Shown here in pieces: positions 43,781-52,110 of a DNA stretch of 64,000 bases. Positions within the stretch are counted from its first letter, which is position 1; each line of letters opens with the position of its first letter. The DNA comes from JACPVF01 sp964502095. Lineage in GTDB: Bacteria > Chloroflexota > Anaerolineae > Anaerolineales > Villigracilaceae. The DNA lies in assembly GCA_964502095.1 (NCBI GenBank), contig CAZCUF010000007.1:1-64000 (forward strand), written 5' to 3'. The notes beneath the pieces are model-generated. The model did not search any database, was not told where the DNA came from, and saw only the letters and a program-made list of their open reading frames with translations. The translations under genes and the position numbers were made by a program.

Positions 43781-44060
43781 ATTCCATTTGCACGAATATC
43801 CGAATGAACCGCGTTTGCGCGACCTGCCGCATACGGTATGGAACTGGCCGCGCATCGCGATCCTGTCGTTCATTCGGCTTTATCAGATGACCCTTTCAAA
43901 AGGTTTGCCCGAAAACACCTGTCGCTTTTATCCATCCTGTTCTCATTATGGATATCAGGCTGTCTATAAATACGGCGCGCTGAAAGGTTCGCTCATGGCC
44001 GCCTGGCGCGTTTTGCGCTGTAATCCTTTCAACCCCGGCGGATATGACCCTGTCCCCTAG
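43770..44060 (+). CDS. yidD: Membrane protein insertion efficiency factor
   Basis: This 96-residue YidD protein has FIRLYQMTLSKGLPENTCRF, then YPSCSHYGYQAVYKYG and CNPFNPGGYDPVP, all family hallmarks with the conserved cysteines. The N-terminus is about 25 residues longer than usual. It assists YidC, whose gene lies two genes downstream. Confidence 0.92.
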   Translation: MNPEFHLHEYPNEPRLRDLPHTVWNWPRIAILSFIRLYQMTLSKGLPENTCRFYPSCSHYGYQAVYKYGALKGSLMAAWRVLRCNPFNPGGYDPVP

Positions 44061-44069
44061 GAGCAAAGT

Positions 44070-45179
44070 TTGACCACTAAACGATTCCTTTTGATCGCGC
44101 TGATTGCGTTTGGCGCATTGATCCTCAGCGCGTGTTCCGGCTCCATTTCCACGGCCAACTGGCCGGGCCTGACGGCGGATTCCACAACCGCCTATCTGGC
44201 GGGTGGAGGGCAGGTCACCGCCGTTCGCATCAGCGATCGGGCCGACCTTTGGAAATATCCGCAAAAAGCTGATTCCAAAAAAATCTTTTACGCCAATCCG
44301 ATTGTCCTGCCGGATGGCCGCATCCTGATCGGAAGCGAGGGCAGTGACCATTGTCTGTACGTGCTGGACCCATCCAAAGTCAGCGCGGATACGAAGGAAC
44401 CCGCCTCCACCTGCTTGTTTTCCGGGGCCAAAGATCGCTGGATCGCCGCGCCGCTGGTGGTCGATAACACGGTCTATGCTCCCAATAATGACGGGGTTCT
44501 ATACGCCATCGATCTGACCAGCGGACAACTGCTCTGGTCGTTACGGATCGGGAGCGGCGGTCATCTATGGGCCGCGCCTGTCACCGATGGAAAGTCCATT
44601 TTTATTTCGTCGCTCGATCATTACGTGTATGCGATCGATATTCAAAGCCATAATATCGTCTGGAAAACGGACCTGGCCGGCTCCGTTTCAGGTTCCCCGG
44701 TTTTGAGCGCGGACGGTAAGACGCTTTATGTTGGTTCTTTTGCGGCTACGGCCTTTGCATTGGACGCGGCCAAAGGCGATATTCTCTGGCAGAGCGCCAC
44801 GAAAAATTGGGTGTGGGGAACACCCGCCATCGAAGGCGCAACCGTTTACTTTGCAGATCTCAGCGGCAACATTTACGCATTAGACGCCGCGACCGGAACT
44901 CAATCCTGGAGCGTTCAACCCGATGGGCCCATCACCGGCAGTCCGCTTGTAATGGGCGACCGGCTTCTGTTCGGGAGCGAGTCGGGGGTAGTCTCTGCGC
45001 TGGATCAACAAGGTAAGAACGCCTGGGCAACTGCCTATTCGACCACCGGTAAAATCTACACCACGCCGGTTGTCTCAGGCGACCTCATCTTGATCGCACC
45101 CATGGGCGATAAACAGCTCTTGATTGCCCTCGATAAAGACGGCAAGCAGGTCTGGACTTATCCGCCTGCCACTCAATAA
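44070..45179 (+). CDS. PQQ/BamB-like beta-propeller lipoprotein
   Basis: This 369-residue protein has a lipoprotein signal ending in LILSACSG (lipobox cysteine about residue 18). Repeats of the PQQ-binding-like propeller type follow (NTVYAPNNDGVLYAIDLTSG, KTLYVGSFAATAFALDAAKG, ATVYFADLSGNIYALDAATG). It likely sits on the outer face of the membrane and may act as a scaffold as BamB does, but no cofactor binding can be claimed. The start is TTG after AGGAG. It lies between yidD and yidC, a place where such a gene is uncommon. Confidence 0.8.
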   Translation: MTTKRFLLIALIAFGALILSACSGSISTANWPGLTADSTTAYLAGGGQVTAVRISDRADLWKYPQKADSKKIFYANPIVLPDGRILIGSEGSDHCLYVLDPSKVSADTKEPASTCLFSGAKDRWIAAPLVVDNTVYAPNNDGVLYAIDLTSGQLLWSLRIGSGGHLWAAPVTDGKSIFISSLDHYVYAIDIQSHNIVWKTDLAGSVSGSPVLSADGKTLYVGSFAATAFALDAAKGDILWQSATKNWVWGTPAIEGATVYFADLSGNIYALDAATGTQSWSVQPDGPITGSPLVMGDRLLFGSESGVVSALDQQGKNAWATAYSTTGKIYTTPVVSGDLILIAPMGDKQLLIALDKDGKQVWTYPPATQ

Positions 45180-45190
45180 GGAATTTAGCC

Positions 45191-45985
45191 ATGTGGGATA
45201 CTTTTATCATTCAACCGATGACCAATGTGCTGTTATGGATTTACATCGTACTTGGTCATGGCCCGCAAATGTTCGGTGTGGCGATCATCCTGTTCACCAT
45301 TCTGATTCGCGCGATCACCTGGCCGCTCAATAACCAGCAATTGAAGGGCGCGCAAGCCATGCAGGAATTGCAAAGCGATAAGGAATGGCAGGATATACAG
45401 AAGAAATATGCCAAGGACCGCGAGAAGCTTGCGCAGGAACAAATGCGCATTTATAAAGAGCGGGGCATCAGCCCGTTCGCGTCCTGTCTGCCGACCCTGA
45501 TTCAATTCCCGATCATTATTGGGCTGTATCAAAGCATCATCCACGCGCTGGCTACCACGCCGCTGGGGTTGTTGCAACTGGGGCGCAGTATTTACCCGTT
45601 CCTCAGCGTCCAGTCCATCATCCCGCTCAATAGCAATTTCCTATGGATGGATCTTGGCCGCCCTGAGTCGGTTACGATCCTCGGCTTCGCCGTTCCTACG
45701 CTGGCCGTGATCGTGGCGATCACCACTTATATTCAGTCCAAGCTGACCATGCCCGCCACATCCGCCCCGGGCGATCAGACCGCGGCGATGAGCGGAATGA
45801 TGAGCATCTACATGCCTCTTCTGCTCGGCTACTTTGCCCTCACTTTTGCTTCGGGTTTATCGGTTTACTTCGTAGTCAGCAATGTGCTGGGGATTGTCCA
45901 ATATGCCATGATGGGAAAGGCGAATTGGCGGAATTTACTGCCGGGCGGCAACAAGAAACAAGCCGCTTTGGCGCGGAAAAAATAG
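45191..45985 (+). CDS. yidC: Membrane protein insertase YidC/Oxa1
   Basis: This 264-residue YidC/Oxa1/Alb3 insertase is of the short Gram-positive type, without the large periplasmic domain. AIILFTILIRAITWPL carries the conserved arginine of the groove. The cytoplasmic helical hairpin (KEWQDIQKKYAKDREKL) and the five-helix layout are visible. AAGGAA precedes the start. The gene follows the beta-propeller lipoprotein and precedes jag. Confidence 0.92.
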   Translation: MWDTFIIQPMTNVLLWIYIVLGHGPQMFGVAIILFTILIRAITWPLNNQQLKGAQAMQELQSDKEWQDIQKKYAKDREKLAQEQMRIYKERGISPFASCLPTLIQFPIIIGLYQSIIHALATTPLGLLQLGRSIYPFLSVQSIIPLNSNFLWMDLGRPESVTILGFAVPTLAVIVAITTYIQSKLTMPATSAPGDQTAAMSGMMSIYMPLLLGYFALTFASGLSVYFVVSNVLGIVQYAMMGKANWRNLLPGGNKKQAALARKK

Positions 45986-45994
45986 GGAGACCGA

Positions 45995-46771
45995 ATGAAC
46001 GAGCGAACTACATTGGAAGTGATCGCTCCAACGGTTGAGGAGGCGCTGGCTCAGGGTTTGGCACAATTGGGCCTGCCTGCGGATGCCGTCTCTGTGGAAG
46101 TGTTGGATGCCGGAAACAAAGGCTTGTTCGGTTTGGGAGGACGTCAGGTGCGCGTACGTTTGACGGTTACCCCGCCGGGCGGCGCGCCGGCCCCTCAAAC
46201 GGAACCAGCCCGCCCGTCTAAAAAGGAACCGAGGCCTGCTCCCGTTAAAGCGGCGGAGCCTCCGTCTGAAGCAGTCAGCGCGGCGGCTGTGGAGGGCCAT
46301 GATCCGTTGCTCGATAAAGCCGAGGCTGTGATCTCGAAGATGTTGCACATTCTGAATATGCAGGCGCAGGTTTCGGCTCATTTCGGCGATCAGGATTCCG
46401 ATGGTCGCCGCACCGTCCACGTGGATGTGCGCGGCGACGACCTGGGCGCGTTGATCGGGCGGCACGCAGAGACGTTGAACGCGTTTCAGTATGTGGCCGG
46501 TTTGATCGTTGGAAAGGAATCTCAGCAGTGGGTGCAGTTGGTGGTGGATGTGGAGGGTTATCGCAGTCGCCGCGAACGACAGTTGCGCCAATTGGCCCAC
46601 CGCATGGCCGAGCAGGTCATCAAAACAGGGCGGCGCGCCAGCCTTGAGCCGATGCCGTCCAGTGAACGCCGCATTGTTCACCTTGAATTGCGCGGCCATC
46701 CCGCGGTGACGACTGAAAGCACCGGCGAGGAACCGCATCGTAAAGTGGTCATTATTCCAAAAGATTCGTAA
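45995..46771 (+). CDS. jag: Jag/KhpB RNA-binding protein
   Basis: This 258-residue protein has an N-terminal Jag_N domain (about residues 1-52, ending KGLFGLGGRQVRVR), a proline-rich linker and a KH-like domain with GALIGRHAETLNAFQYV. A C-terminal R3H domain follows (EPMPSSERRIVHLEL). It is placed after yidC as in many bacteria. It is followed by a clear terminator. Confidence 0.92.
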   Translation: MNERTTLEVIAPTVEEALAQGLAQLGLPADAVSVEVLDAGNKGLFGLGGRQVRVRLTVTPPGGAPAPQTEPARPSKKEPRPAPVKAAEPPSEAVSAAAVEGHDPLLDKAEAVISKMLHILNMQAQVSAHFGDQDSDGRRTVHVDVRGDDLGALIGRHAETLNAFQYVAGLIVGKESQQWVQLVVDVEGYRSRRERQLRQLAHRMAEQVIKTGRRASLEPMPSSERRIVHLELRGHPAVTTESTGEEPHRKVVIIPKDS

Positions 46772-46794
46772 CTGCGATAAATAAAGAAGTGTAC

Positions 46795-46819
46795 AAGGGC
46801 AGGCTTTGAGCCTGCCCTT
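46795..46819 (+). terminator. Terminator after jag
   Basis: The perfect 11-bp stem AAGGGCAGGCT / AGCCTGCCCTT has a TTG loop. It directly precedes the TATAAT of the next gene. Confidence 0.7.
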
Positions 46820-46824
46820 CACGT

Positions 46825-46830
46825 TATAAT
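46825..46830 (+). promoter_or_regulatory. Leaderless -10 box of pfkB-parA-parB operon
   Basis: TATAAT ends 6 nt before the ATG at 46837. The terminator hairpin ends 5 nt upstream, overlapping the expected -35 position. Confidence 0.55.
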
Positions 46831-46836
46831 ATCCCC

Positions 46837-47688
46837 ATGCATGCTTTGATCCCGCTTCAGCCGGTGGATTATGTAGTTGTGGGTCATCTGGCTGTGGATA
46901 TGACTCCCGCAGGTTTGCGGCTGGGCGGCACGGCCGCATATTCTGCATTGACTGCGCGGGCGTTGGGATGGCGGGTGGGCATCGTCACTGCCTGCGATGC
47001 GGAGGCGCCGCTGGATGCGTTACGCGGGATTCAAATTGTTTCGGCTTCCTCTCCATACAGTACAACCTTTGAAAACATTTCCACATTGGACGGACGCAAA
47101 CAGATTTTACATCACCGTGCGGCTGAGCTTTCATTTGACCAGATTCCGTCCGCTTGGCGGGACGCGTCTATTTTGCATGCGGCCCCGATCGCGCAGGAAA
47201 TATCTTCGGACTTTTCAGCGAATATTCCAGCCAATTGGATTGGACTGACGCCGCAGGGCTGGATGCGCGCCTGGGATGAAGACGGCCGCGTACAACCTTG
47301 CGCGTGGAAAGAGGCCGGGGACGTTTTGCCGCGTGTTCGCGCGGCGGTGATCAGCCGCGAAGATGTGGCTGGGGATGAAGAACAGATCGAATTTTTTGCA
47401 CACCGCGCGCGCGTCCTGGCAGTGACCGAGGGCGCGGCCGGCGCGCGTTTATTCTGGAACGGCGATCAGCGTCGTTTTCGCACGCCGCAGGTTCGGGAGG
47501 TGGATGCCACCGGCGCGGGCGATATCTTCGCCGCCGCGTTTTTCATCCGCCTGCGATCCACGCGCGATCCGTGGGAAGCGGCGCGCTTTGCCACGCAACT
47601 GGCGGCATTTTCCGTTACCCGCCCGGGCCTGGAGGGAATTCCAACTCAGGAAGAGATTCGAACCTGCTCGGTGGAGGTTTTGTCGTGA
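46837..47688 (+). CDS. PfkB-family sugar/nucleoside kinase-like protein
   Basis: This 283-residue ribokinase-fold protein has the C-terminal signature REVDATGAGDIFAAAFFIRL with its catalytic Asp. The N-terminal GG motif is present as RLGGTAAYSALTARALG. It is shorter than most PfkB kinases. The substrate is unknown. It overlaps parA as GTGA, so it is co-transcribed with the chromosome segregation genes, an unusual arrangement. Confidence 0.8.
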   Translation: MHALIPLQPVDYVVVGHLAVDMTPAGLRLGGTAAYSALTARALGWRVGIVTACDAEAPLDALRGIQIVSASSPYSTTFENISTLDGRKQILHHRAAELSFDQIPSAWRDASILHAAPIAQEISSDFSANIPANWIGLTPQGWMRAWDEDGRVQPCAWKEAGDVLPRVRAAVISREDVAGDEEQIEFFAHRARVLAVTEGAAGARLFWNGDQRRFRTPQVREVDATGAGDIFAAAFFIRLRSTRDPWEAARFATQLAAFSVTRPGLEGIPTQEEIRTCSVEVLS

Positions 47689-48473
47689 CGCGCATATACA
47701 CGCTCGTGAATCAGAAAGGCGGGGTCGGCAAGACCACCACCGCCATCAACCTCGGCGCGTATCTCGCGCATCTCGGTCAGCGCGTTATGATCGTGGACCT
47801 GGACCCGCAGGCCAACGCCACATCCTGCCTCGGGGCGGATAAAAACGCAGTTGCAAGCGGCACGTATGAAGCGCTTTTGAATATCACGCCCGCCACAGCC
47901 AGTGTGCTGATGAACGAAAAACTCAAGCTAGCTTTATTGCCCTCTTCGCCCTCACTGGCGGGAGCGGAGGTGGAACTGGTGGAAGAGTTGGCGCGCGAGA
48001 CGCGGCTTAAAAAAGCGCTCGAATCGGTGGATGGCCGCTACGATTACATTTTGATCGACTGCCCGCCGTCGCTCGGCCTGCTGACCGTCAACGGATTAAT
48101 GGCGGCGCGCGAAGGCGTGATTATTCCAGTACAGTGTGAATATCTCGCGTTGGAAGGACTCGGCCAGCTCACGCAGACGATCCAACGCGTGCGCTCGGCT
48201 CTCTTCCCGGACCTGCGCGTGCGCGGCGTTGTATTGACGATGTACGACCCTCGCACGAATCTCTCCGACGATGTAGTGACGGAAGTCAAACGACATTTTC
48301 CCAATCAGGTGTTCAAGAGCGTGATTCCGCGCAGTATCCGTTTGGCGGAAGCGCCGTCTTACGGTTTGCCGATCTCGGTCTATGCGCCGGGATCATCGGG
48401 CGCGCAAGCGTACGAGGCCTTGGCGCGCGAAGTGTTGAAAGGCGACGGCGCATCGGTTTCGGCGCCGCGTTAA
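47685..48473 (+). CDS. parA: ParA/Soj chromosome-partitioning ATPase
   Basis: This 262-residue deviant-Walker ATPase has NQKGGVGKTTTAINLGA at the N-terminus, the switch motif IVDLDPQANATSCLG and YDYILIDCPPSLGLL. It is a chromosomal Soj-type protein without an N-terminal HTH. It starts at GTG overlapping the upstream stop; a longer frame from 47571 lies inside the kinase gene. It works with ParB encoded downstream. I did not find a clear parS in the window. Confidence 0.93.
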   Translation: MTRIYTLVNQKGGVGKTTTAINLGAYLAHLGQRVMIVDLDPQANATSCLGADKNAVASGTYEALLNITPATASVLMNEKLKLALLPSSPSLAGAEVELVEELARETRLKKALESVDGRYDYILIDCPPSLGLLTVNGLMAAREGVIIPVQCEYLALEGLGQLTQTIQRVRSALFPDLRVRGVVLTMYDPRTNLSDDVVTEVKRHFPNQVFKSVIPRSIRLAEAPSYGLPISVYAPGSSGAQAYEALAREVLKGDGASVSAPR

Positions 48474-48502
48474 AATTATTTTTCATATTTAATGGCATTT
48501 CG

Positions 48503-48637
48503 ATGAAAAGACTCGCAGACTCTTTCGCGAACAAATTCAATGAAGCCGCCGCAATTCCTCAACGGGAAGACGGCGGTGAAATGCGCGCCGAAAGCGGCTT
48601 CAAAAATTATGCGTGGTCAAGGAGGGATGATGCCTAA
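48503..48637 (+). CDS. Possible small protein overlapping parB start
   Basis: This 44-codon frame (MKRLADSFANKFNEAA ... SRRDDA) fills the parA-parB gap and ends 8 nt into parB. It is charged, without a membrane segment. It lacks a Shine-Dalgarno; a TTTAAT lies 9 nt before its ATG. It could equally be a chance frame in the parB leader. Confidence 0.25.
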   Translation: MKRLADSFANKFNEAAAIPQREDGGEMRAESGFKNYAWSRRDDA

Positions 48638-49481
48638 ACGGACCGGCCTCGGCAAGGGGCTCGATGCTCTGATTCCCACCGGCGGAACGGTGATTTCTTC
48701 CGCGGGCGGCGGAGTGTTGCAGGTGCCTGTTGATTCCATTCAACGCAATCCGCGCCAGCCGCGCACTCAGTTCGACGAAGACGACCTGGGCGAGCTTTCC
48801 GCTTCGATCCGCGAACATGGCGTGCTTCAGCCGCTGATCGTTTCGCCCGGGGAGGCCGGAGCGTTTATTTTGATCGCGGGCGAACGGCGTTTACAGGCCG
48901 CGCAAAAAGCCGGCCTGAAGACGGTGCCGGTGATCTCGCGCCAGGCCTCCGGTCAGGAGTTGCTCGAGTTGGCGCTGGTTGAAAATATCCAGCGCGCCGA
49001 TTTGAATCCGTTGGAAGAAGCGGAGGCTTATCATCAATTGATCGATGAGTTCGGACTTTCGCACGAGGCGGTCGCGAAACGCGTAGGCAAGAGCCGCGTG
49101 GCTGTGACGAACACCCTGCGCCTGCTTTCTGCCTCCGCGGCGGTGAGGCAGGCGCTGGCCGATGACCGCATCAGCGAGGGACACGCGCGCGCGTTATTGG
49201 GATTGAATTCCGCCAAGGCGCAGGATGCCGCCCTGCAAACGGTGGTCAAGTTGAGCCTGAGTGTACGTCAGACGGAAGGGTTGGTGAAGAAACTTGGCGG
49301 CGTGAAAACAACCGCGAAGAAGAAACCGGGCCGAAGTCCGGATGTGAACGATTTGGAGAAACGCCTGCGAAACAGCCTCGGGACAAAAGTCTCGTTGCGG
49401 CATGGCAGGAAAGGCGGCACAGTTACGATCCATTATTATTCGAATGAGGAATTGGACGCTTTATTGGAAAAGTTATTGTGA
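48630..49481 (+). CDS. parB: ParB/Spo0J chromosome-partitioning protein
   Basis: This 283-residue protein starts KRTGLGKGLDALIP. It contains the CTPase/N-terminal motif IAGERRLQAAQKAG, ENIQRADLNPLEEA and a central HTH (LSHEAVAKRVGKSRVAVTNTLRLL). A basic linker and the C-terminal dimer domain follow. AAGGAGGG at 48619 favours the ATG at 48630 over the adjacent one at 48627. It binds parS sites and spreads by CTP-dependent clamping, as in the family. Confidence 0.93.
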   Translation: MPKRTGLGKGLDALIPTGGTVISSAGGGVLQVPVDSIQRNPRQPRTQFDEDDLGELSASIREHGVLQPLIVSPGEAGAFILIAGERRLQAAQKAGLKTVPVISRQASGQELLELALVENIQRADLNPLEEAEAYHQLIDEFGLSHEAVAKRVGKSRVAVTNTLRLLSASAAVRQALADDRISEGHARALLGLNSAKAQDAALQTVVKLSLSVRQTEGLVKKLGGVKTTAKKKPGRSPDVNDLEKRLRNSLGTKVSLRHGRKGGTVTIHYYSNEELDALLEKLL

Positions 49482-51073
49482 CAGCCAGACTTCTTTTTAA
49501 TGCGCGTGTTCATACGCAGGATAAAACCCGCCCAATCGCTTCGGCATTGTTGATCGACCGCGAACGCATCGCGGCGGTCGGCGAAACGGAAGAATTATTG
49601 GGTCTGGCCGCGGGGAAAGTGGAACGGGAAGATTTGCGCGGCCGTACAGTTTGGCCGGGGTTGACCGACGCGCATTTGCATCTGCAATATTATTCCCTCG
49701 GTTTGCAAAAGATCGACTGCGAGACTCCCTCGCTCGAAGAATGTTTGCGCCGCGTGGCCGAACGGGCTGAAACTCTCAAAAACGGCGCATGGATTCTCGG
49801 TCACGGTTGGAATCAAAATAATTGGAACGGATGGCCGAGCGCGGCCGCGCTGGACTCGGTCACAGGCGGACGCCCCGCGTATCTGACCGCCAAATCTCTG
49901 CATGCCGCGTGGGCCAACAGCGCGGCGTTACAGCTTGCCGGAATCGACTCGAAAACACCCGATCCGAAAGATGGAAAGATTCAACGCGATGAATCGGGGC
50001 GTGCCACCGGCGTTTTGCTTGAATCGGCTGTGCAGTTGGTTGAGAATGTGATTCCAAAACCGTCCATCGCGCAAATTGCCGACGCGATGGAGAAAGCGCA
50101 AACGGTTTTGTGGCGCATGGGGCTGACGGGCGTGCACGATTTCGACCGCCGCGAAAGTTTCATGGCTTTACAGCAGTTGCGCGCGCAGGGGCGTTTGAAA
50201 TTGCGCGTCAATAAGAATATTCCAGTCGAGAGTCTCGAGCACGCGGCGGAGTTGGGCCTGCGTTCCGGCTTCGGCGACGATTGGTTGTGGATCGGTTCCG
50301 TTAAAGTGTTTATGGACGGCGCGCTCGGTCCGCGCACAGCCGCCATGTTTCAGCCCTACTTGAACGAACCTGAGAATCGGGGTATCCTAAATCTGGACGC
50401 CGAGGAACTCTTCGAACGCGGGCGGCGCGCGGCAAATGTGGGTTTGGGGATGACCGTGCATGCCATCGGCGACCGCGCCAACCATGAAGTGCTCGACGCT
50501 TTCGAACATTTGCGAAACTATGAAACCGAGCAGGGTTTGCCTCATTTACGCCATCGTATCGAGCATGTGCAGGTACTGCACCCCGATGATGTGCATCGCC
50601 TGGCGGAACTGAATGTGATCGCCTCCATGCAACCCATCCATGCGACTTCGGATATGCTGATCGCCGATCAATTCTGGGGCGAGCGTTCTTCCCTCGCCTA
50701 TGCCTGGCGCGCCCAACTCAAGCATGGCGCGCCGCTGGCATTTGGCTCCGACGCGCCGGTCGAATCGCCGAATCCTTTTTGGGGATTGCACGCCGCGGTC
50801 ACGCGCCGCCGCGCCGACGGATCGCCCGGCCCTGAAGGCTGGCGCCCCGAACAGAAACTAACTCTGGCTGAGGCGCTGGACGCGTACACCATCGGCGCGG
50901 CCTATGCCGCCAATGCCGAAACGCGGCTTGGCTGTTTAACCTCCGGCTTTCTGGCCGATTTGATCGTTCTCGAAGCCGACCCTTTCGCCTGTGACCCCAA
51001 TGACCTTCTGACCATGCGGCCCTCCGCCACCATGATCGGCGGAGAATGGGTTTGGAAGCAGGAAGTTGAATGA
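49478..51073 (+). CDS. YtcJ-like metal-dependent amidohydrolase
   Basis: This 531-residue amidohydrolase has the metal-binding DAHLHLQYY, the motif WILGHGWNQNNW, a central GSVKVFMDGALGPRTAAM and a late FGSDAPVESPNPFWGLHAAV, as in YtcJ/AepA-type enzymes. Substrate unknown; relatives hydrolyse amides or lactams. It overlaps parB at GTGA and is followed by a histidine kinase in an ATGA overlap, so the whole region is one operon. It is probably cytoplasmic, since no signal peptide is seen. Confidence 0.83.
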   Translation: MTARLLFNARVHTQDKTRPIASALLIDRERIAAVGETEELLGLAAGKVEREDLRGRTVWPGLTDAHLHLQYYSLGLQKIDCETPSLEECLRRVAERAETLKNGAWILGHGWNQNNWNGWPSAAALDSVTGGRPAYLTAKSLHAAWANSAALQLAGIDSKTPDPKDGKIQRDESGRATGVLLESAVQLVENVIPKPSIAQIADAMEKAQTVLWRMGLTGVHDFDRRESFMALQQLRAQGRLKLRVNKNIPVESLEHAAELGLRSGFGDDWLWIGSVKVFMDGALGPRTAAMFQPYLNEPENRGILNLDAEELFERGRRAANVGLGMTVHAIGDRANHEVLDAFEHLRNYETEQGLPHLRHRIEHVQVLHPDDVHRLAELNVIASMQPIHATSDMLIADQFWGERSSLAYAWRAQLKHGAPLAFGSDAPVESPNPFWGLHAAVTRRRADGSPGPEGWRPEQKLTLAEALDAYTIGAAYAANAETRLGCLTSGFLADLIVLEADPFACDPNDLLTMRPSATMIGGEWVWKQEVE

Positions 51074-52107
51074 CTGAGCCGCGGCAGGTGCTTACCCCTG
51101 AAATGCTTGTCCCGCGTTTGGGAGATTATCTGGTTCAGCGCGGCGATATTACCGAGGCGCAATTACAAAAGGCATTGGCCCATCAACAGGAACAGCTGGC
51201 CTCCGGCAAGACCTGCCTGCTTGGGCAGGCGTTGATCGAGCTTAACCTGCTCGACCGCGCCGCGCTCGATCAGGCCGTCACTGAGCAGATCATTCAATTG
51301 CGTTCGGCTTTGCAGGCCGCCAATCGTAATTTGGAAGCGCGCGTGCAGGAACGCACAGCCGAATTACAGGATGCGCTTCACCGCCTGTCGGAGTTGAACC
51401 AGATGAAGGCCAATTTCGTGTCGAACGTTTCGCACGAATTGCGTACCCCTTTGACTCATATTATCGGCTATCTTGAATTGTTGGTTACTGCATCGCTTGG
51501 CCCGATCACCGAGGAACAGAAACACGCCCTGGAAGTGAGTCAGCGCGCCACTGTGCGGCTTGAAAACCTGATCGAGGATTTGATCATGTTCTCGCTGGCT
51601 TCGCGCGGAGAGTTGAGTCTGAAGCAGGAAAGTATGGATATTGGGCGCGTGGCGAATCAGGTTGTCCGCTCGTCCGAGCAAACGGCCAAAGAGCGCGGCG
51701 TCATTGCGCACGCTGTGGTGGATGACAACCTTCCTTTGGTGCATGCCGATCTGCAGAAGATTGCCTGGGTGTTGAATCAATTGATGAATAACGCGGTCAA
51801 GTTCACTCCGTCGGGTGGACGCGTGGTGGTAAGCGTGCATAGGGACGCCGAGAATCTGGTCATGGTTTCGGTGACGGATACCGGCATCGGTATCCCTGCG
51901 AAGCGCATGGAAGAGATCTTCGAGCCGTTCCATCAATTGGATAGTTCGTCCACGAGGCATTATGGTGGCACAGGATTGGGCCTTGCGCTCGTGCGTCAAA
52001 TTGTGGAGGCGCACGGGTCCATACTCGACGTGAAGTCAACGGAAGGCCGCGGTACCACGTTTCGATTTCCGTTGCTGGTCGCCGGCGAGGCCAGGGAAAA
52101 GAAATAA
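51070..52107 (+). CDS. Histidine kinase with MshEN-like N-terminus
   Basis: This 345-residue soluble kinase has an N-terminal segment (about residues 12-75, LGDYLVQRGDITEAQLQKAL, then LGQALIELNLLDRAALDQAV) that resembles the MshEN/GspE_N domain of secretion ATPases. A coiled coil, HisKA (NVSHELRTPLTHIIGYLELL, His about 122) and HATPase (NQLMNNAVKFTPSGG, GTGLGLALVRQIVEAHG) follow. In other proteins MshEN can bind c-di-GMP. It may pair with the OmpR-type regulator at 53320, and with the secretion-type ATPase nearby. Confidence 0.85.
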   Translation: MTEPRQVLTPEMLVPRLGDYLVQRGDITEAQLQKALAHQQEQLASGKTCLLGQALIELNLLDRAALDQAVTEQIIQLRSALQAANRNLEARVQERTAELQDALHRLSELNQMKANFVSNVSHELRTPLTHIIGYLELLVTASLGPITEEQKHALEVSQRATVRLENLIEDLIMFSLASRGELSLKQESMDIGRVANQVVRSSEQTAKERGVIAHAVVDDNLPLVHADLQKIAWVLNQLMNNAVKFTPSGGRVVVSVHRDAENLVMVSVTDTGIGIPAKRMEEIFEPFHQLDSSSTRHYGGTGLGLALVRQIVEAHGSILDVKSTEGRGTTFRFPLLVAGEAREKK

Positions 52108-52110
52108 GAG

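Noticed and set aside
47650..47672. tRNA T-loop-like GGTTCGAATC on the minus strand
   Set aside because: No T-stem pairing or acceptor stem, and the segment lies inside the PfkB-like coding region.
46772..49481. parS or DnaA-box cluster near parAB and rpmH
   Set aside because: No good match to TGTTTCACGTGAAACA or repeated TTATCCACA was seen, and dnaA is not in the window, so an origin is not called.
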